Assembly: GCA_021324095.1 (NCBI GenBank)
Contig: JAJPJT010000098.1
Location: forward strand, 1 to 56,695
Direction of reading: 5' to 3'
DNA from: Gammaproteobacteria bacterium
Lineage (GTDB): Bacteria; Pseudomonadota; Gammaproteobacteria; Xanthomonadales; Rhodanobacteraceae
Length of the DNA stretch: 56,695 nt
Position numbers and translations under genes: made by a program. Below, piece after piece: positions 25,428 to 34,530 of this stretch. Numbering within the stretch: position 1 is the stretch's first letter; every line of letters begins with the position of its first letter. The notes below the pieces were generated by a model. The model searched no databases. It worked only from the letters and a program-made list of their open reading frames with translations, and had not been told where the DNA came from.

Positions 25428-26495
25428 ATGTACGAGTCGTTCTACAAACTGCGCGGCAAGCCTTTCCGGTTGACACCGGATCCGTCGATGCTGTTTCCCA
25501 GCAAGGGCCACAAGCGGGCGATGTCCTACCTGCTGTACGGCTTCGATCAGGGCGAAGGGTTCGTGATGATCACCGGAGCCGTCGGCACCGGCAAAACCTT
25601 GCTCATCCAGAAGCTGCTGGAAGAAATCAAGCAGCGCAACATTGCCGTGGCCAGCATCGCCTCGGCCAATCTCGACGGCGAGGACATCCTGCCGGCGATT
25701 GCTTCGCAACTCGATCTGGCCTACGAGGGGCGCAGCAAGGAGGCTTTGCTGCAGGATCTCAAGCAGCACCTGATTGCGCTGAGCGCGCGTCATTCGCATG
25801 CGCTGCTGGTCGTGGACGAAGCGCAAACGCTGACACCGGCGGCGCTGGAGATGCTGCGCATCCTGTCGAATATGGAACAGAGGGGCCGCGCGCTCCTGCA
25901 GATCTTCCTGGTCGGCCAGGGCGAGTTGCGCCGCATCATGGTCGACAACCACATGGAGCAGTTGCGCCAGCGGATCACGGCGTCGTTCAAGCTGGAACCG
26001 ATGGAGGCGGCGGAAAGTCGCGCTTACATCGAGCACCGCCTGCACGCGGTCGGCTGGAACAACGATCCGGCACTTGCGCCGGGCGTATTCGCGGGCGTGC
26101 ATCGCGCCAGCCGCGGTATTCCACGCAAGATCAATCTCATCATGGACCGGCTGCTGCTGTATGGCTACCTCGAGGAGGTCCACAAACTCGACGAGGCGGC
26201 CCTCAAGACCGTGCTCGACGAGATCCGCGACGAAATGCCGGATGTTCCGCAAACGCTGGAACCCGCCGCCACGCCCACGGCCCAGATCCAGGCCAAGGAA
26301 CGCGCCGCGGCGACCGCCCAGCGCGAGAGCGAAATGGCCGCGCTGGAACTCAAGCGCAACGAAATCCTGCTGCAGTTGATGCGCGCGGAAGTGCGGTTCA
26401 AGGAAATGCTGCAGGCCTCATCGCCGCCGGCGCCTGCCGGAAGCGATGCGGTGACGGCCGACCCACCTCTTCTGCATTCGGGACGGAAAGGCTGA
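25428..26495 (+). CDS. XrtA-associated ATPase (ExeA-like AAA, TIGR03015 type)
   Basis: 355 aa; ATG 25428 (MYESFYKLRGKPF) lies 7 nt after the barrel gene stop, with GAGG overlapping that stop as ribosome binding site. AAA ATPase with Walker A GAVGTGKT (50-57) and Walker B LLVVDEAQ (Asp130-Glu131). The N-terminal MYxxFYxLxxxPFxLTPDP signature is shared with ExeA/GspA-type secretion ATPases. The C-terminal ~80 residues are a charged, Ala/Glu-rich helix that may be a coiled coil. Role in the exosortase system is unproven; probably cytoplasmic and membrane-associated. Confidence 0.9.
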   Translation: MYESFYKLRGKPFRLTPDPSMLFPSKGHKRAMSYLLYGFDQGEGFVMITGAVGTGKTLLIQKLLEEIKQRNIAVASIASANLDGEDILPAIASQLDLAYEGRSKEALLQDLKQHLIALSARHSHALLVVDEAQTLTPAALEMLRILSNMEQRGRALLQIFLVGQGELRRIMVDNHMEQLRQRITASFKLEPMEAAESRAYIEHRLHAVGWNNDPALAPGVFAGVHRASRGIPRKINLIMDRLLLYGYLEEVHKLDEAALKTVLDEIRDEMPDVPQTLEPAATPTAQIQAKERAAATAQRESEMAALELKRNEILLQLMRAEVRFKEMLQASSPPAPAGSDAVTADPPLLHSGRKG

Positions 26496-27406
26496 TGAGC
26501 ACGCGGTTGAGCGAACCCGGCACGATCACCAACGCGATGACGGTGGACGTCGAGGACTATTTCCAGGTTGCAGCCTTCGAAAAGTGCATCCGCCGCGAGG
26601 ACTGGCCGCGCTGGCCGGTACGTGTCGAAGCCAACACGCGAAGGGTGCTGGAACTGTTCGGGCGCTACCGGATCAGTGCGACGTTCTTTGTGCTCGGTTG
26701 GGTCGCGGAGCGCTTTCCGGCGCTGGTGCGGGACATCGGCGCCGCGGGCCATGAGATCGCAAGCCATGGTTTCGGTCACGAGCGCCTGACGAACATCACG
26801 CGCGACCAGTTCCGCGAGGGCGTCACCCGCACCAAACACTTGCTCGAAGACATCAGCGGCACGGCGGTGTACGGCTACCGCGCACCCAGCTATTCGATCG
26901 GCCCTACCACCCTCTGGGCGCATGACGAACTGCGCGAGGCCGGCTATCGGTACAGCTCCAGCATCGTGCCCATCCATCATGACCTGTACGGCATGCCGTC
27001 GGCGCCGCGCTTCGCGTTCTTCACCGGGCGCGCCGGCGTGCTCGAAGTGCCGGTGACCACGGTACGGCTGTGGGGACGCAATTGGCCGTGCGGCGGCGGC
27101 GGTTATTTCCGCCTGCTGCCGTACGCGATGTTCAGGCGTGGACTTCGGCGCGTCAACCGGCAGGATCGCTCCTCCGGCGTGTTCTATTTCCATCCGTGGG
27201 AAGTCGATCCCGAACAGCCGCGGGTGCCCGGCGTGACGCTGAAGAACCGCGTGCGCCATTACATCAACCTCAAGCGCACGGCGCCGCGGGTTGAGCGGTT
27301 GCTGGGCGATTTCCGTTTCGATCGCATGGACCGGGTGTTCCTTGCCCCGGGCCGCGCGGACTATCCGGTGGTTTCGCTGCAGACCGCCGAATATCGTGTG
27401 CAATGA
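26495..27406 (+). CDS. XrtA system polysaccharide deacetylase (TIGR03006 type)
   Basis: 303 aa; start and previous stop share a base (TGATG). NodB-type deacetylase with the catalytic/metal Asp pair in TVDVEDYFQV (Asp18, Asp21), metal-binding SHGFGHE (His91, His95), the arginine motif YGYRAPSYSI and the C-terminal FYFHPWEVDP. A C-terminal DUF3473-type extension is typical of exosortase-linked members. It would remove acetyl groups from N-acetyl sugars of the polymer or its lipid-linked precursor. No signal peptide is visible, suggesting action at the cytoplasmic side or unconventional localisation. Confidence 0.93.
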   Translation: MSTRLSEPGTITNAMTVDVEDYFQVAAFEKCIRREDWPRWPVRVEANTRRVLELFGRYRISATFFVLGWVAERFPALVRDIGAAGHEIASHGFGHERLTNITRDQFREGVTRTKHLLEDISGTAVYGYRAPSYSIGPTTLWAHDELREAGYRYSSSIVPIHHDLYGMPSAPRFAFFTGRAGVLEVPVTTVRLWGRNWPCGGGGYFRLLPYAMFRRGLRRVNRQDRSSGVFYFHPWEVDPEQPRVPGVTLKNRVRHYINLKRTAPRVERLLGDFRFDRMDRVFLAPGRADYPVVSLQTAEYRVQ

Positions 27407-27419
27407 AGGGGGATGCGGC

Positions 27420-28478
27420 ATGCCGGACCACGCCAACGACGGATACTCCGTCAACGCCTGCATCGTCAGACGTTTCGAGGAGGGTGACGCAAAACGCTGG
27501 GACGCGTTTGTCGCGGCGACACCGCAGGCCACGTTTTTCCATCTGGCAGCCTGGCGCAGCATCATCGAGGGACTGCATCACCGCTGCCATTACCTTTACG
27601 CGGAGCGGCAAGGCGTCGTCACGGGCATCCTGCCGCTTGCCGAGATCCACAGTTGGCTGTTCGGCCACGCGCTGATATCGACGCCGTTCTGCGTGTACGG
27701 CGGCGTCGTGGCGGCCGATCCGGAAAGTGAAGCCTGCCTCGTCCAGGCCGCGGCGGCTCTCGCCGACGAACTGCGCGTGGACTATCTCGAATTGCGGAAT
27801 CGCGAGCCGCGCCAGACGGATTGGCCCATCAAACACCTTTATGTCACGTTCCGCAAATCCCTTCCGTCCGAGGGAATCGACGATCTGAAGGCGATCCCGA
27901 TGAAGCGGCGCAACAAGATCCGCAAGGGCATCAATGCGAGTCTGGAGACGCGCCATGACGGAAGCGTCGCCGAGTTTTATCGGGTCTACACAGAAAGCGT
28001 GCGCAATCTTGGCACGCCGGTGCTGCCTCGCCGCTGGTTCGAGAGGCTACGCCGAGCTTTCGGAACGGATTGCGAAATCACCATGATTACCCTGCAAGGA
28101 CGCCCGCTCGCGACGGTAATGAGCTTCTACTTCCGCGACGAAGTCCATACGTATTACGCGGGGAGCGTACGAAGCGGGCGTACCGTGGCGGCCAACGACT
28201 TCATGTATTGGGCGGTCATGCAACGTGCGTTGGAGCGCGGCGTGCGCCTGTTTGATTTCGGCCGCAGCAAACAGGACACGGGCTCGTACGATTTCAAGGA
28301 GCAATGGGGCTTCCAACCCGAGCCGCTGCCCTATGCATATCACCTGGTGCGCGCCAAGGAAGTCCCCAACGTCAGCCCGACCAACCGCAAGTACCACCTG
28401 TTCATCGAAGGCTGGAAGCGGTTGCCGCTGCCGGTGAGTCGTGCACTCGGCCCGTTCCTTGCACGGAATCTGGGATAG
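27420..28478 (+). CDS. XrtA system FemAB-like protein (TIGR03019 type)
   Basis: 352 aa from ATG 27420, preceded by AAGGGGG at 7-nt spacing; codons upstream overlap the deacetylase gene and are excluded. GNAT-fold FemAB-related acyltransferase: WDAFVAATPQATFFHLAAW at the N-terminus, MKRRNKIRKG, and the C-terminal DFGRSKQDTGSYDFKEQWGF motif. FemAB enzymes attach amino acids from aminoacyl-tRNA; in exosortase loci the substrate is unknown, and transfer of an aminoacyl group to a sugar is the usual guess. It belongs to the core set of XrtA genes. Confidence 0.9.
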   Translation: MPDHANDGYSVNACIVRRFEEGDAKRWDAFVAATPQATFFHLAAWRSIIEGLHHRCHYLYAERQGVVTGILPLAEIHSWLFGHALISTPFCVYGGVVAADPESEACLVQAAAALADELRVDYLELRNREPRQTDWPIKHLYVTFRKSLPSEGIDDLKAIPMKRRNKIRKGINASLETRHDGSVAEFYRVYTESVRNLGTPVLPRRWFERLRRAFGTDCEITMITLQGRPLATVMSFYFRDEVHTYYAGSVRSGRTVAANDFMYWAVMQRALERGVRLFDFGRSKQDTGSYDFKEQWGFQPEPLPYAYHLVRAKEVPNVSPTNRKYHLFIEGWKRLPLPVSRALGPFLARNLG

Positions 28479-28515
28479 GGAACGGATCGCATGTACGACA
28501 GCAACCCCAAATCCG

Positions 28516-28566
28516 TTGTAGGAGCGGCCCGGCGCGAAGCGCCTGCTCCTAGCTGTGGCCGCGACG
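28516..28566. repeat. Intergenic palindromic repeat (TAGGAGC...GCTCCTA)
   Basis: TAGGAGC (28519-28525) pairs with GCTCCTA (28545-28551), with an inner GGCGC/GCGCC stem around a GAA loop, followed by GCTGTGGCCGCGAC. This matches the type of short 'TGTAGGAGC' repeat common between genes in Xanthomonadales and Pseudomonas. It occupies much of the only large gap (113 bp) inside the XrtA operon. No T-tract follows, so termination is not expected. Confidence 0.6.
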
Positions 28567-28591
28567 GCACGACGGCAGCAGGGTTCTGACG

Positions 28592-29842
28592 ATGCAGTCC
28601 GTCCTCTTCCTCTGCCATCGCCTGCCCTGGCCGCCCGACAAGGGCGACAAGATCCGTTCGTACCACGTTTTGCGGCGGCTCGCGGAACATTACGAGGTCT
28701 ATCTCGGCGCGTTCGTGGATGACCCCGCCGACTGGCGCTGGATCGCCGAGGTCGAGTCCGTATGTGCCGGCACATGCATCAGGCCGCTCAAGCCTTCGCG
28801 TGCGCGCTGGCGCGCGCTGTCATCGCTGGTGCGCAGCGAAGCGCTCACCCTCGGCTATTACCGCGACCCGATGATGCAGCGGTGGGTCGATCAACTGATT
28901 GCCGAACGCAAACCGGATCGGGTCCTGTGCTTTTCGTCGGGCGTGGCGCCGCTGGTGATGCGACATCCCGAGGTGCGGCGCGTCATGGACTTCGTGGACG
29001 CCGATTCCGACAAGTGGCGTCAGTATGCGGAAGCGCATCACGGTATCGCGCGTTGGGTTTACGCGCGGGAAGCGCGGCGACTCGCCTCGTTCGAGCGAGC
29101 AGTGGCCGAAGCATTCGACGCCAGCCTGTTCGTCTCCGAAGCCGAAGCCGGGTTTTTCCGGCGCGGAATGCCGGCAGTGGCCGGCAAAGTGCACGGTGTC
29201 GCCAATGGGGTGGATGCCGGCTATTGGGATCCCCGGGGTGACTACCCTCGTCCGTACCGGGCCGGAGAGCGTGCGATCGCATTTGTGGGCGCGATGGATT
29301 ACCGCGCGAACACGCACGCTGCCGCATGGTTCGCACGCGAAGTGTGGCCGCGGATCGCCAGCGCTCGGCCCGATGCACGGTTCTACATCGTGGGCGCGAA
29401 ACCGACCAGGGACGTGCTGGAGCTGGGTCGATCGGAAGGCATCGTTGTTACCGGTCAGGTGGAGGACGTGCGGCCGTATGTCGCACACGCCCATGCCGTG
29501 GCGGCTCCGCTGCGCATCGCCCGCGGCATTCAGAACAAGGTGCTCGAAGCGCTGGCCATGGAGAAGGTGGTGCTGGCCACGCCCGAAGCCTGGGAGGGCA
29601 TCGACGATTTCCCGGGACGGCTCGGTTGCATCAGTGGTGCGCCGGACACCATGGTTGCGGAAGCGTTGCGGTGGTTGGATCCGCCGGAGCCCATGCGTGT
29701 CCCGGCCGCCCGCGCGATGGTCAGGACCCGCTTCGACTGGTCGCGTAATCTGGACGCCTACGAAACCGTGCTTCGGGGTGCGCGACCAGAAATGGGCGCC
29801 GCGCCGACCGCGCGTGCTGCCCCCCTGGAGGCATGTTCATGA
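28592..29842 (+). CDS. XrtA-associated glycosyltransferase, stp1 type (TIGR03087)
   Basis: 416 aa. GT4-like (GT-B fold) glycosyltransferase with the family N-terminus LFLCHRLPWPPDKGDKIRSY, a central SLFVSEAEAGFF segment, and the C-terminal donor-binding region (AFVGAMDYRANTHAA, GRSEGIVVTGQVEDVRPYVA, IQNKVLEALAMEK). Adds a sugar to the growing repeat unit on the cytoplasmic face; donor and linkage are not readable. It follows the palindromic repeat, has only a weak ribosome binding site, and its stop overlaps the exosortase ATG by ATGA. Confidence 0.9.
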   Translation: MQSVLFLCHRLPWPPDKGDKIRSYHVLRRLAEHYEVYLGAFVDDPADWRWIAEVESVCAGTCIRPLKPSRARWRALSSLVRSEALTLGYYRDPMMQRWVDQLIAERKPDRVLCFSSGVAPLVMRHPEVRRVMDFVDADSDKWRQYAEAHHGIARWVYAREARRLASFERAVAEAFDASLFVSEAEAGFFRRGMPAVAGKVHGVANGVDAGYWDPRGDYPRPYRAGERAIAFVGAMDYRANTHAAAWFAREVWPRIASARPDARFYIVGAKPTRDVLELGRSEGIVVTGQVEDVRPYVAHAHAVAAPLRIARGIQNKVLEALAMEKVVLATPEAWEGIDDFPGRLGCISGAPDTMVAEALRWLDPPEPMRVPAARAMVRTRFDWSRNLDAYETVLRGARPEMGAAPTARAAPLEACS

Positions 29843-31407
29843 ACCGGATGCTGGAAGCCAAGGCGGGCATTCCGGTTCGCGCTTCCGGCTGGACGTTCGC
29901 CGCGGGTGCGTTCGCCGTTGCCGTGATCACACTGGTTGCCTGCTATTGGCAAACCGCACGATCGCTGGTGTGGGTCTGGGGTCACGACGGCACCTACCAA
30001 TACGCGTTCCTGATCTTTCCCTTGAGCCTGTGGGTTGCATTCGATCTGCGCCACCAGGTTCGCGCGAAAGCCCCCGCGCCCAGCGCCTGGGGCATCCTGG
30101 CGGTGGCCGCGCTGGTGTGCGTCTGGTATGCAGGCCATATTTTCACCGTGAACCTGCCGCAGCATTTTGCGTTGGTTGCACTCTTCCCTGCGCTGGTGCT
30201 GGCCTGCTGGGGATGGCGTGCGCTGTGGATATTGAAGTTCCCGCTCAGTTACCTCGTGGTGTTTGCGGTGCCCTGGGGCGACGGTCTGGTGGGGCCTCTG
30301 CAGGACATTACCGCGCACTTTGCCGTTGGAGCCTTGAACGTGACCGGCACGCCGGTCCTGATCAATGGGCGAGAAATCATCACGCCGTCGGCCGTATGGA
30401 TGGTCGCGGATGCGTGCAGCGGTGTGAGGTTCTTCATCGCCTGCACCGCGTTGGGCTGCCTGTATGCCTACCTGATGTACCACCGCTGGTGGAAGCGCGT
30501 GGCGTTCGTCGTGCTGGCGGCGGTGGTGCCGGTCATCGCCAATGGCTTCCGGGTGTACTTCACGATATTGATCGGCGAGACGTGGGGACTCAAATACGCC
30601 ACGGGCACGGATCACATGGTTTTCGGCTGGCAATTTTTCGGGACGGTACTGGTGCTGCTGTTGCTCGCGGGCTGGTTCTTTCGCGACCGGCTGGTAATCC
30701 GCGATCGTCCAGTGGTAATTGATGGGGGTGTCACCGGTGCGCGCGCTGTGGTTTGGCCCGTCGCGCTCGCGTTGCTGATCGCGGGTCCGATCGCAGCCGC
30801 ACGTTTTGCGATCGCTGCTCCGCCGGATACCGTGCATGTCACCGCCCCCGCACTCGCCGGCTGGATAGGACCCCAAGCCGCCGCGGGCGCTTGGCAGCCG
30901 GGTTTCGTAGGCGCCGCAGGCCAGTTCCGTGCGGCGTACCAGTCGGCCGCCGGTGGGGACGCGGTCGAGTTGTTCCACGCCGTGTACACGGGCAGTCCGC
31001 GCCGCGGACACAACCTGATCACCTATGGCAACGATGTTTACGATCCTGCCAATGCACGGATTCTCGCAAGCAGGACCATGCAGGTCGAGCTCGCGAACGG
31101 CTTGACGATCGCGGCGCGCGAACTGCGCTTGGCCGGGCGGGCCGGCTCGCGTCTCGTGTGGTACTGGTATTGCGTGGATGGCCGCTGCACCGCCTCGCCA
31201 GTGCTGACGAAGCTTTTGCAGGCATGGGCGGTGTTGCGCGGTCGCGCGCCGCGATCATCGGTGTGGGCGATGTCGATGCCCGTCGCAGGCGGTGACATCG
31301 CGCAGGCTAGGAAGCAGTTGCTTGCCTTGGCGCGAACCTTGACGGTAACGGGCGGCTCGGGCGTGCAGTTCAATCGCGATGACGCCGCCCGAGGGAACGT
31401 ACCGTGA
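29839..31407 (+). CDS. xrtA: Exosortase A with fused EpsI domain
   Basis: 522 aa. ATG 29839 is chosen over 29833 because GGAGG (29827-29831) is then 7 nt away and the start overlaps the previous stop as ATGA. Polytopic inner-membrane cysteine protease/transpeptidase that recognises PEP-CTERM signals. Active-site residues: Cys193 (VADACSGVRFF), Arg238 (ANGFRVYF) and His259 (GTDHMVFGW). About eight membrane helices precede a C-terminal periplasmic EpsI-like domain (~315-505, with YTGSPRRGHNLITYGN and WYWYCVDG), the fusion typical of XrtA. Its candidate substrate is the PEP-CTERM protein at 16350-17192; others are probably elsewhere in the genome. Confidence 0.95.
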   Translation: MNRMLEAKAGIPVRASGWTFAAGAFAVAVITLVACYWQTARSLVWVWGHDGTYQYAFLIFPLSLWVAFDLRHQVRAKAPAPSAWGILAVAALVCVWYAGHIFTVNLPQHFALVALFPALVLACWGWRALWILKFPLSYLVVFAVPWGDGLVGPLQDITAHFAVGALNVTGTPVLINGREIITPSAVWMVADACSGVRFFIACTALGCLYAYLMYHRWWKRVAFVVLAAVVPVIANGFRVYFTILIGETWGLKYATGTDHMVFGWQFFGTVLVLLLLAGWFFRDRLVIRDRPVVIDGGVTGARAVVWPVALALLIAGPIAAARFAIAAPPDTVHVTAPALAGWIGPQAAAGAWQPGFVGAAGQFRAAYQSAAGGDAVELFHAVYTGSPRRGHNLITYGNDVYDPANARILASRTMQVELANGLTIAARELRLAGRAGSRLVWYWYCVDGRCTASPVLTKLLQAWAVLRGRAPRSSVWAMSMPVAGGDIAQARKQLLALARTLTVTGGSGVQFNRDDAARGNVP

Positions 31408-32585
31408 GCCGGAAGCCGCTGATCGCGCATGTGCTCTACCGCCTCGACACGGGCGGGATGGAACGTGTGCTTGTAACCGTGATCAACCGCACTCGGGCGA
31501 AGTACCGTCATGCAGTGATCTGCCTCGACACATATACCGCGTACAGAGCCCGAATCGTTGACCCGGAAGTGGGATGCTTTGCATTGCACAAAAAACCCGG
31601 CAAGCACTGGGCATGCTATTTGAGGCTGTGGAAGTTGCTGCGGCAGTTAAGGCCAGACCTCGTGCAAACCTACAATTCGGGGGCGCTGGACGCGGTCCCC
31701 GTCGTGAAACTTGCAGGGGTGCGCCGCGTCCTGCATGCGGAGCGCGGCCGGAGCGCGGAGGATCCCAACGGCGAGAGTCGAAAGTATCGCGCTCTTCGAC
31801 GCTGGCTGGCGCCGTTCATTGACCGCTATTTGGCCGTTTCCAGGGACCTCCGGGATTGGCTGACGGAAAAGGTCGGCATCAATCCTGCGCGTGTCGTTCA
31901 CCTTCCCAATGGCATCGACGTCACAGTTTTCGACGCATCACCCGCGCTGAAAAGCGCGCGACCATTATTGGGTTCGTATGCCGGTCCCGGCACCATCCTG
32001 ATTGGCACCGTAGGACGGCTCGATCCTGTCAAGGACCAAGGCGGACTGCTGGCCGCGTTCAAGCTTCTGTGCGACGGATTGCCTGGACTGCGTGGCAGGC
32101 TGCGACTGGCCATTGCCGGGGAAGGGCCGGAACGGCCCGTGCTCGAAGCACAAATCACCGATCTCGGTCTCGACGGGCAAGTCTGCTTGCTCGGGAGTCG
32201 TGATGACGTAGCGGCGATCCTTCCGGAATTCGATATTTTCGTGCTTTCTTCCATTGCTGAAGGCATGCCGGGCGTGCTGCTGGAAGCAATGGCCGCGGGC
32301 CTGCCCGTGGTGGCGACCGATGTGGGTGGCGTGCGTGAGGTCGTGTCACCCGATGCCACTGGTGTGTTGGTGCCTGCTGGAGATCCAGCCGCACTGAGCC
32401 AAGCCTTGTCGAAATATGTGTTGGATGAACCGCTGCGGGTGCGCCATGGCAGCGCCGGCCGGCGATTGGCGGAGAGCCGGTTCAGTCTCGACCACATGGT
32501 GTCGTCATACACAGCGTTGTATGACGAGCTTCTGGAGATGCCGTTCGGTATTGCATCTAGGCTGACCGAGCAGAAGGAGCACTGA
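31404..32585 (+). CDS. XrtA-associated glycosyltransferase, stp2 type (TIGR03088)
   Basis: 393 aa. GTG start overlaps the exosortase stop (GTGA). GT4 glycosyltransferase: N-terminal acceptor domain HVLYRLDTGGMERVLV, middle HAERGRSAEDPNGE, then donor domain VGRLDPVKDQGGLLAAF, LLGSRDDVAAILPEFDIFVL and the E-x7-E type nucleotide-sugar motif EGMPGVLLEAMAAGLPVVA. The sugar donor is unknown. Acts in cytoplasmic assembly of the repeat unit. Only one base separates it from the following asparagine synthase gene. Confidence 0.92.
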   Translation: MSRKPLIAHVLYRLDTGGMERVLVTVINRTRAKYRHAVICLDTYTAYRARIVDPEVGCFALHKKPGKHWACYLRLWKLLRQLRPDLVQTYNSGALDAVPVVKLAGVRRVLHAERGRSAEDPNGESRKYRALRRWLAPFIDRYLAVSRDLRDWLTEKVGINPARVVHLPNGIDVTVFDASPALKSARPLLGSYAGPGTILIGTVGRLDPVKDQGGLLAAFKLLCDGLPGLRGRLRLAIAGEGPERPVLEAQITDLGLDGQVCLLGSRDDVAAILPEFDIFVLSSIAEGMPGVLLEAMAAGLPVVATDVGGVREVVSPDATGVLVPAGDPAALSQALSKYVLDEPLRVRHGSAGRRLAESRFSLDHMVSSYTALYDELLEMPFGIASRLTEQKEH

Positions 32586-32586
32586 C

Positions 32587-34530
32587 GTGTGCGGTCTTGC
32601 TGGCATCGTGTTATCACACGAGCGCTGCCCCGATGAACGGGTGCTGCGAGCCATGCGTGATGTCCAGCGCCATCGTGGACCGGACGAGGCGGGTTTGTAT
32701 CTAGGAGACGGCGTCGGACTTGCCCATCGCCGCTTGTCGATCATCGATCTTGGCCATGGTCATCAACCGATGCTCGACGAAGAAGCTGGTCTCGCGCTTG
32801 TTTACAACGGCGAGCTGTACAACTTCCAGGAGCTGAAGGCCGAACTGCAGGCGCGCGGAGCAGTATTCCACACCCGCTGCGATACCGAGGTAATCCTGCG
32901 TGCCTGGCAGTATTGGGGCGAAGCCTGTCTCACCCGCCTGGTTGGAATGTTCGCGTTTGCGGTTTGGGACATGCGTGCGCAACGCATCTACCTCGCGCGC
33001 GATCCGATCGGAATCAAGCCTCTCCATTACGGCTTCACCACCAGGGGCGATCTCCTGTTCGCGTCGGAACTCAAGGGATTGTTGGCGCACCCGGAGGTGC
33101 AGCGCCGGATCGATCCGCAGGCCCTGGAAGATTTCATGACGTTCGGCTACGTGCCGGATCCGAAAACCATCTATCGCGGATTGTTCAAGTTGCCGCCGGG
33201 ACACTGGCTGACTTGGCGCACGGGTGAGGCCGAACCCTTGGCGCGCCAGTATTGGGATGTGCCGTTCCGCGATGGCGGCAGCATCGCGTTGGACGACGCC
33301 ACTGCGCAGCTGCGTAGCCTGCTGGACCGGTCTGTCCAAAGCCAGATGGTCGCGGACGTGCCGCTGGGTGCGTTCCTCTCCGGTGGTGTGGATTCGAGTG
33401 CCGTGGTGGCCAGCATGAGTCGCGCGTCGCGCGAACCCGTGCGCACCTGCTCCATCGGTTTCGACCATGACGGATTCGACGAGACCGCCTACGCGCGGAT
33501 CGTTGCCAAGCAGTGGAATACCAATCACTTCGAAAAACAGGTGAGTTCCGACGATTACGGGTTGCTCGACGCACTGGCGGACATTTACGACGAGCCGTAT
33601 TCCGACAGTTCCGCGTTGCCGACTTACCGGGTCTGCGAGTTGGCGCGCACCCAAGTGACTGTAGCCTTGTCCGGCGACGGCGGCGACGAGGATTTTGCGG
33701 GCTACCGGCGCTACCGGCTGCATGCGAATGAAAGCGCACTGCGTGGGCGATTGCCGTTTTCCCTGCGGAAACCCGTCTTCGGCTGGTTGGGGCATCTCTA
33801 TCCGAAGGCCGATTGGGCGCCCCGCCTACTGCGGGCCAAGACGACTTTCGAGGCGCTCGCGCGGGACAATGTCGAAGCCTATTGCCACACCGTCAGCATC
33901 ACCTCGGCAGCGCTGCGCGAAAGGCTCTACAGTGCGAGCTTCAGACGGCAACTCCAGGGTTACAACGCCATCGAGGTGTTCCGCTCGCATGCGGCACGTG
34001 CGCCTACCGATCATCCGTTGTCGCTGGCCCAGTACCTGGATTTCAAGACGTATCTTCCCGGTGACATCCTGACCAAGGTGGACCGCGCCAGCATGGCGCA
34101 CAGCCTCGAGGTCCGTGTGCCGCTGCTCGATCATCGCCTGGTCGAATGGGCAGCCTCGTTGCCGCCGCGAATGAAGCTCCGCGGTGGGACCGGTAAATAC
34201 GTCTTCAAGAAGACGCTCGAGCCGGACCTCCCGCACGATGTGTTGTATCGCCGCAAGATGGGTTTCAGCGTACCGTTGTCTGCCTGGTTCCGCGGTCCGC
34301 TCACACAGCGTGTGCAGCGCGCGTTGCGCACGGGAGCCGTCGCCGAGTGCGGCTATTTCGATCCGGCGATGCTCGCGCGTGTGCTGCAACAGCACGCTTC
34401 CGGGCTGCGCGATCACAGCGACACGCTATGGAGTCTGCTGATGCTGGACGCTTTCCTGCGACGCATGCAGCAGCCGGACAATATGGCCACACCCCCCGCC
34501 GAAGCGCTGGCCGCGGGAGCCGTGCCGTGA
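32587..34530 (+). CDS. XrtA-type asparagine synthase (amidotransferase 1, TIGR03108)
   Basis: 647 aa. GTG start, with AAGGAG at 8-nt spacing, places Cys at position 2 as the glutaminase nucleophile (MCGLAGIV). The glutamine amidotransferase class II domain (RGPDEAG, HRRLSIIDL, YNGELYN) is followed by a beta-aspartyl-AMP synthetase-like domain with PP-loop SGGVDS (265-270), ALSGDGGDEDFAGY and KVDRASMAHSLEVRVPLLDH. In exosortase loci this enzyme is thought to amidate a sugar acid or other carboxylate of the polymer rather than make free asparagine; that is inference. It overlaps the downstream sulfotransferase gene by GTGA. Confidence 0.92.
   Translation: MCGLAGIVLSHERCPDERVLRAMRDVQRHRGPDEAGLYLGDGVGLAHRRLSIIDLGHGHQPMLDEEAGLALVYNGELYNFQELKAELQARGAVFHTRCDTEVILRAWQYWGEACLTRLVGMFAFAVWDMRAQRIYLARDPIGIKPLHYGFTTRGDLLFASELKGLLAHPEVQRRIDPQALEDFMTFGYVPDPKTIYRGLFKLPPGHWLTWRTGEAEPLARQYWDVPFRDGGSIALDDATAQLRSLLDRSVQSQMVADVPLGAFLSGGVDSSAVVASMSRASREPVRTCSIGFDHDGFDETAYARIVAKQWNTNHFEKQVSSDDYGLLDALADIYDEPYSDSSALPTYRVCELARTQVTVALSGDGGDEDFAGYRRYRLHANESALRGRLPFSLRKPVFGWLGHLYPKADWAPRLLRAKTTFEALARDNVEAYCHTVSITSAALRERLYSASFRRQLQGYNAIEVFRSHAARAPTDHPLSLAQYLDFKTYLPGDILTKVDRASMAHSLEVRVPLLDHRLVEWAASLPPRMKLRGGTGKYVFKKTLEPDLPHDVLYRRKMGFSVPLSAWFRGPLTQRVQRALRTGAVAECGYFDPAMLARVLQQHASGLRDHSDTLWSLLMLDAFLRRMQQPDNMATPPAEALAAGAVP

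Noticed and set aside
29025..30722. 565-codon plus-strand ORF overlapping stp1 and xrtA
   Set aside because: Different frame from both real genes; Arg/Trp/Gly-rich translation without motifs.
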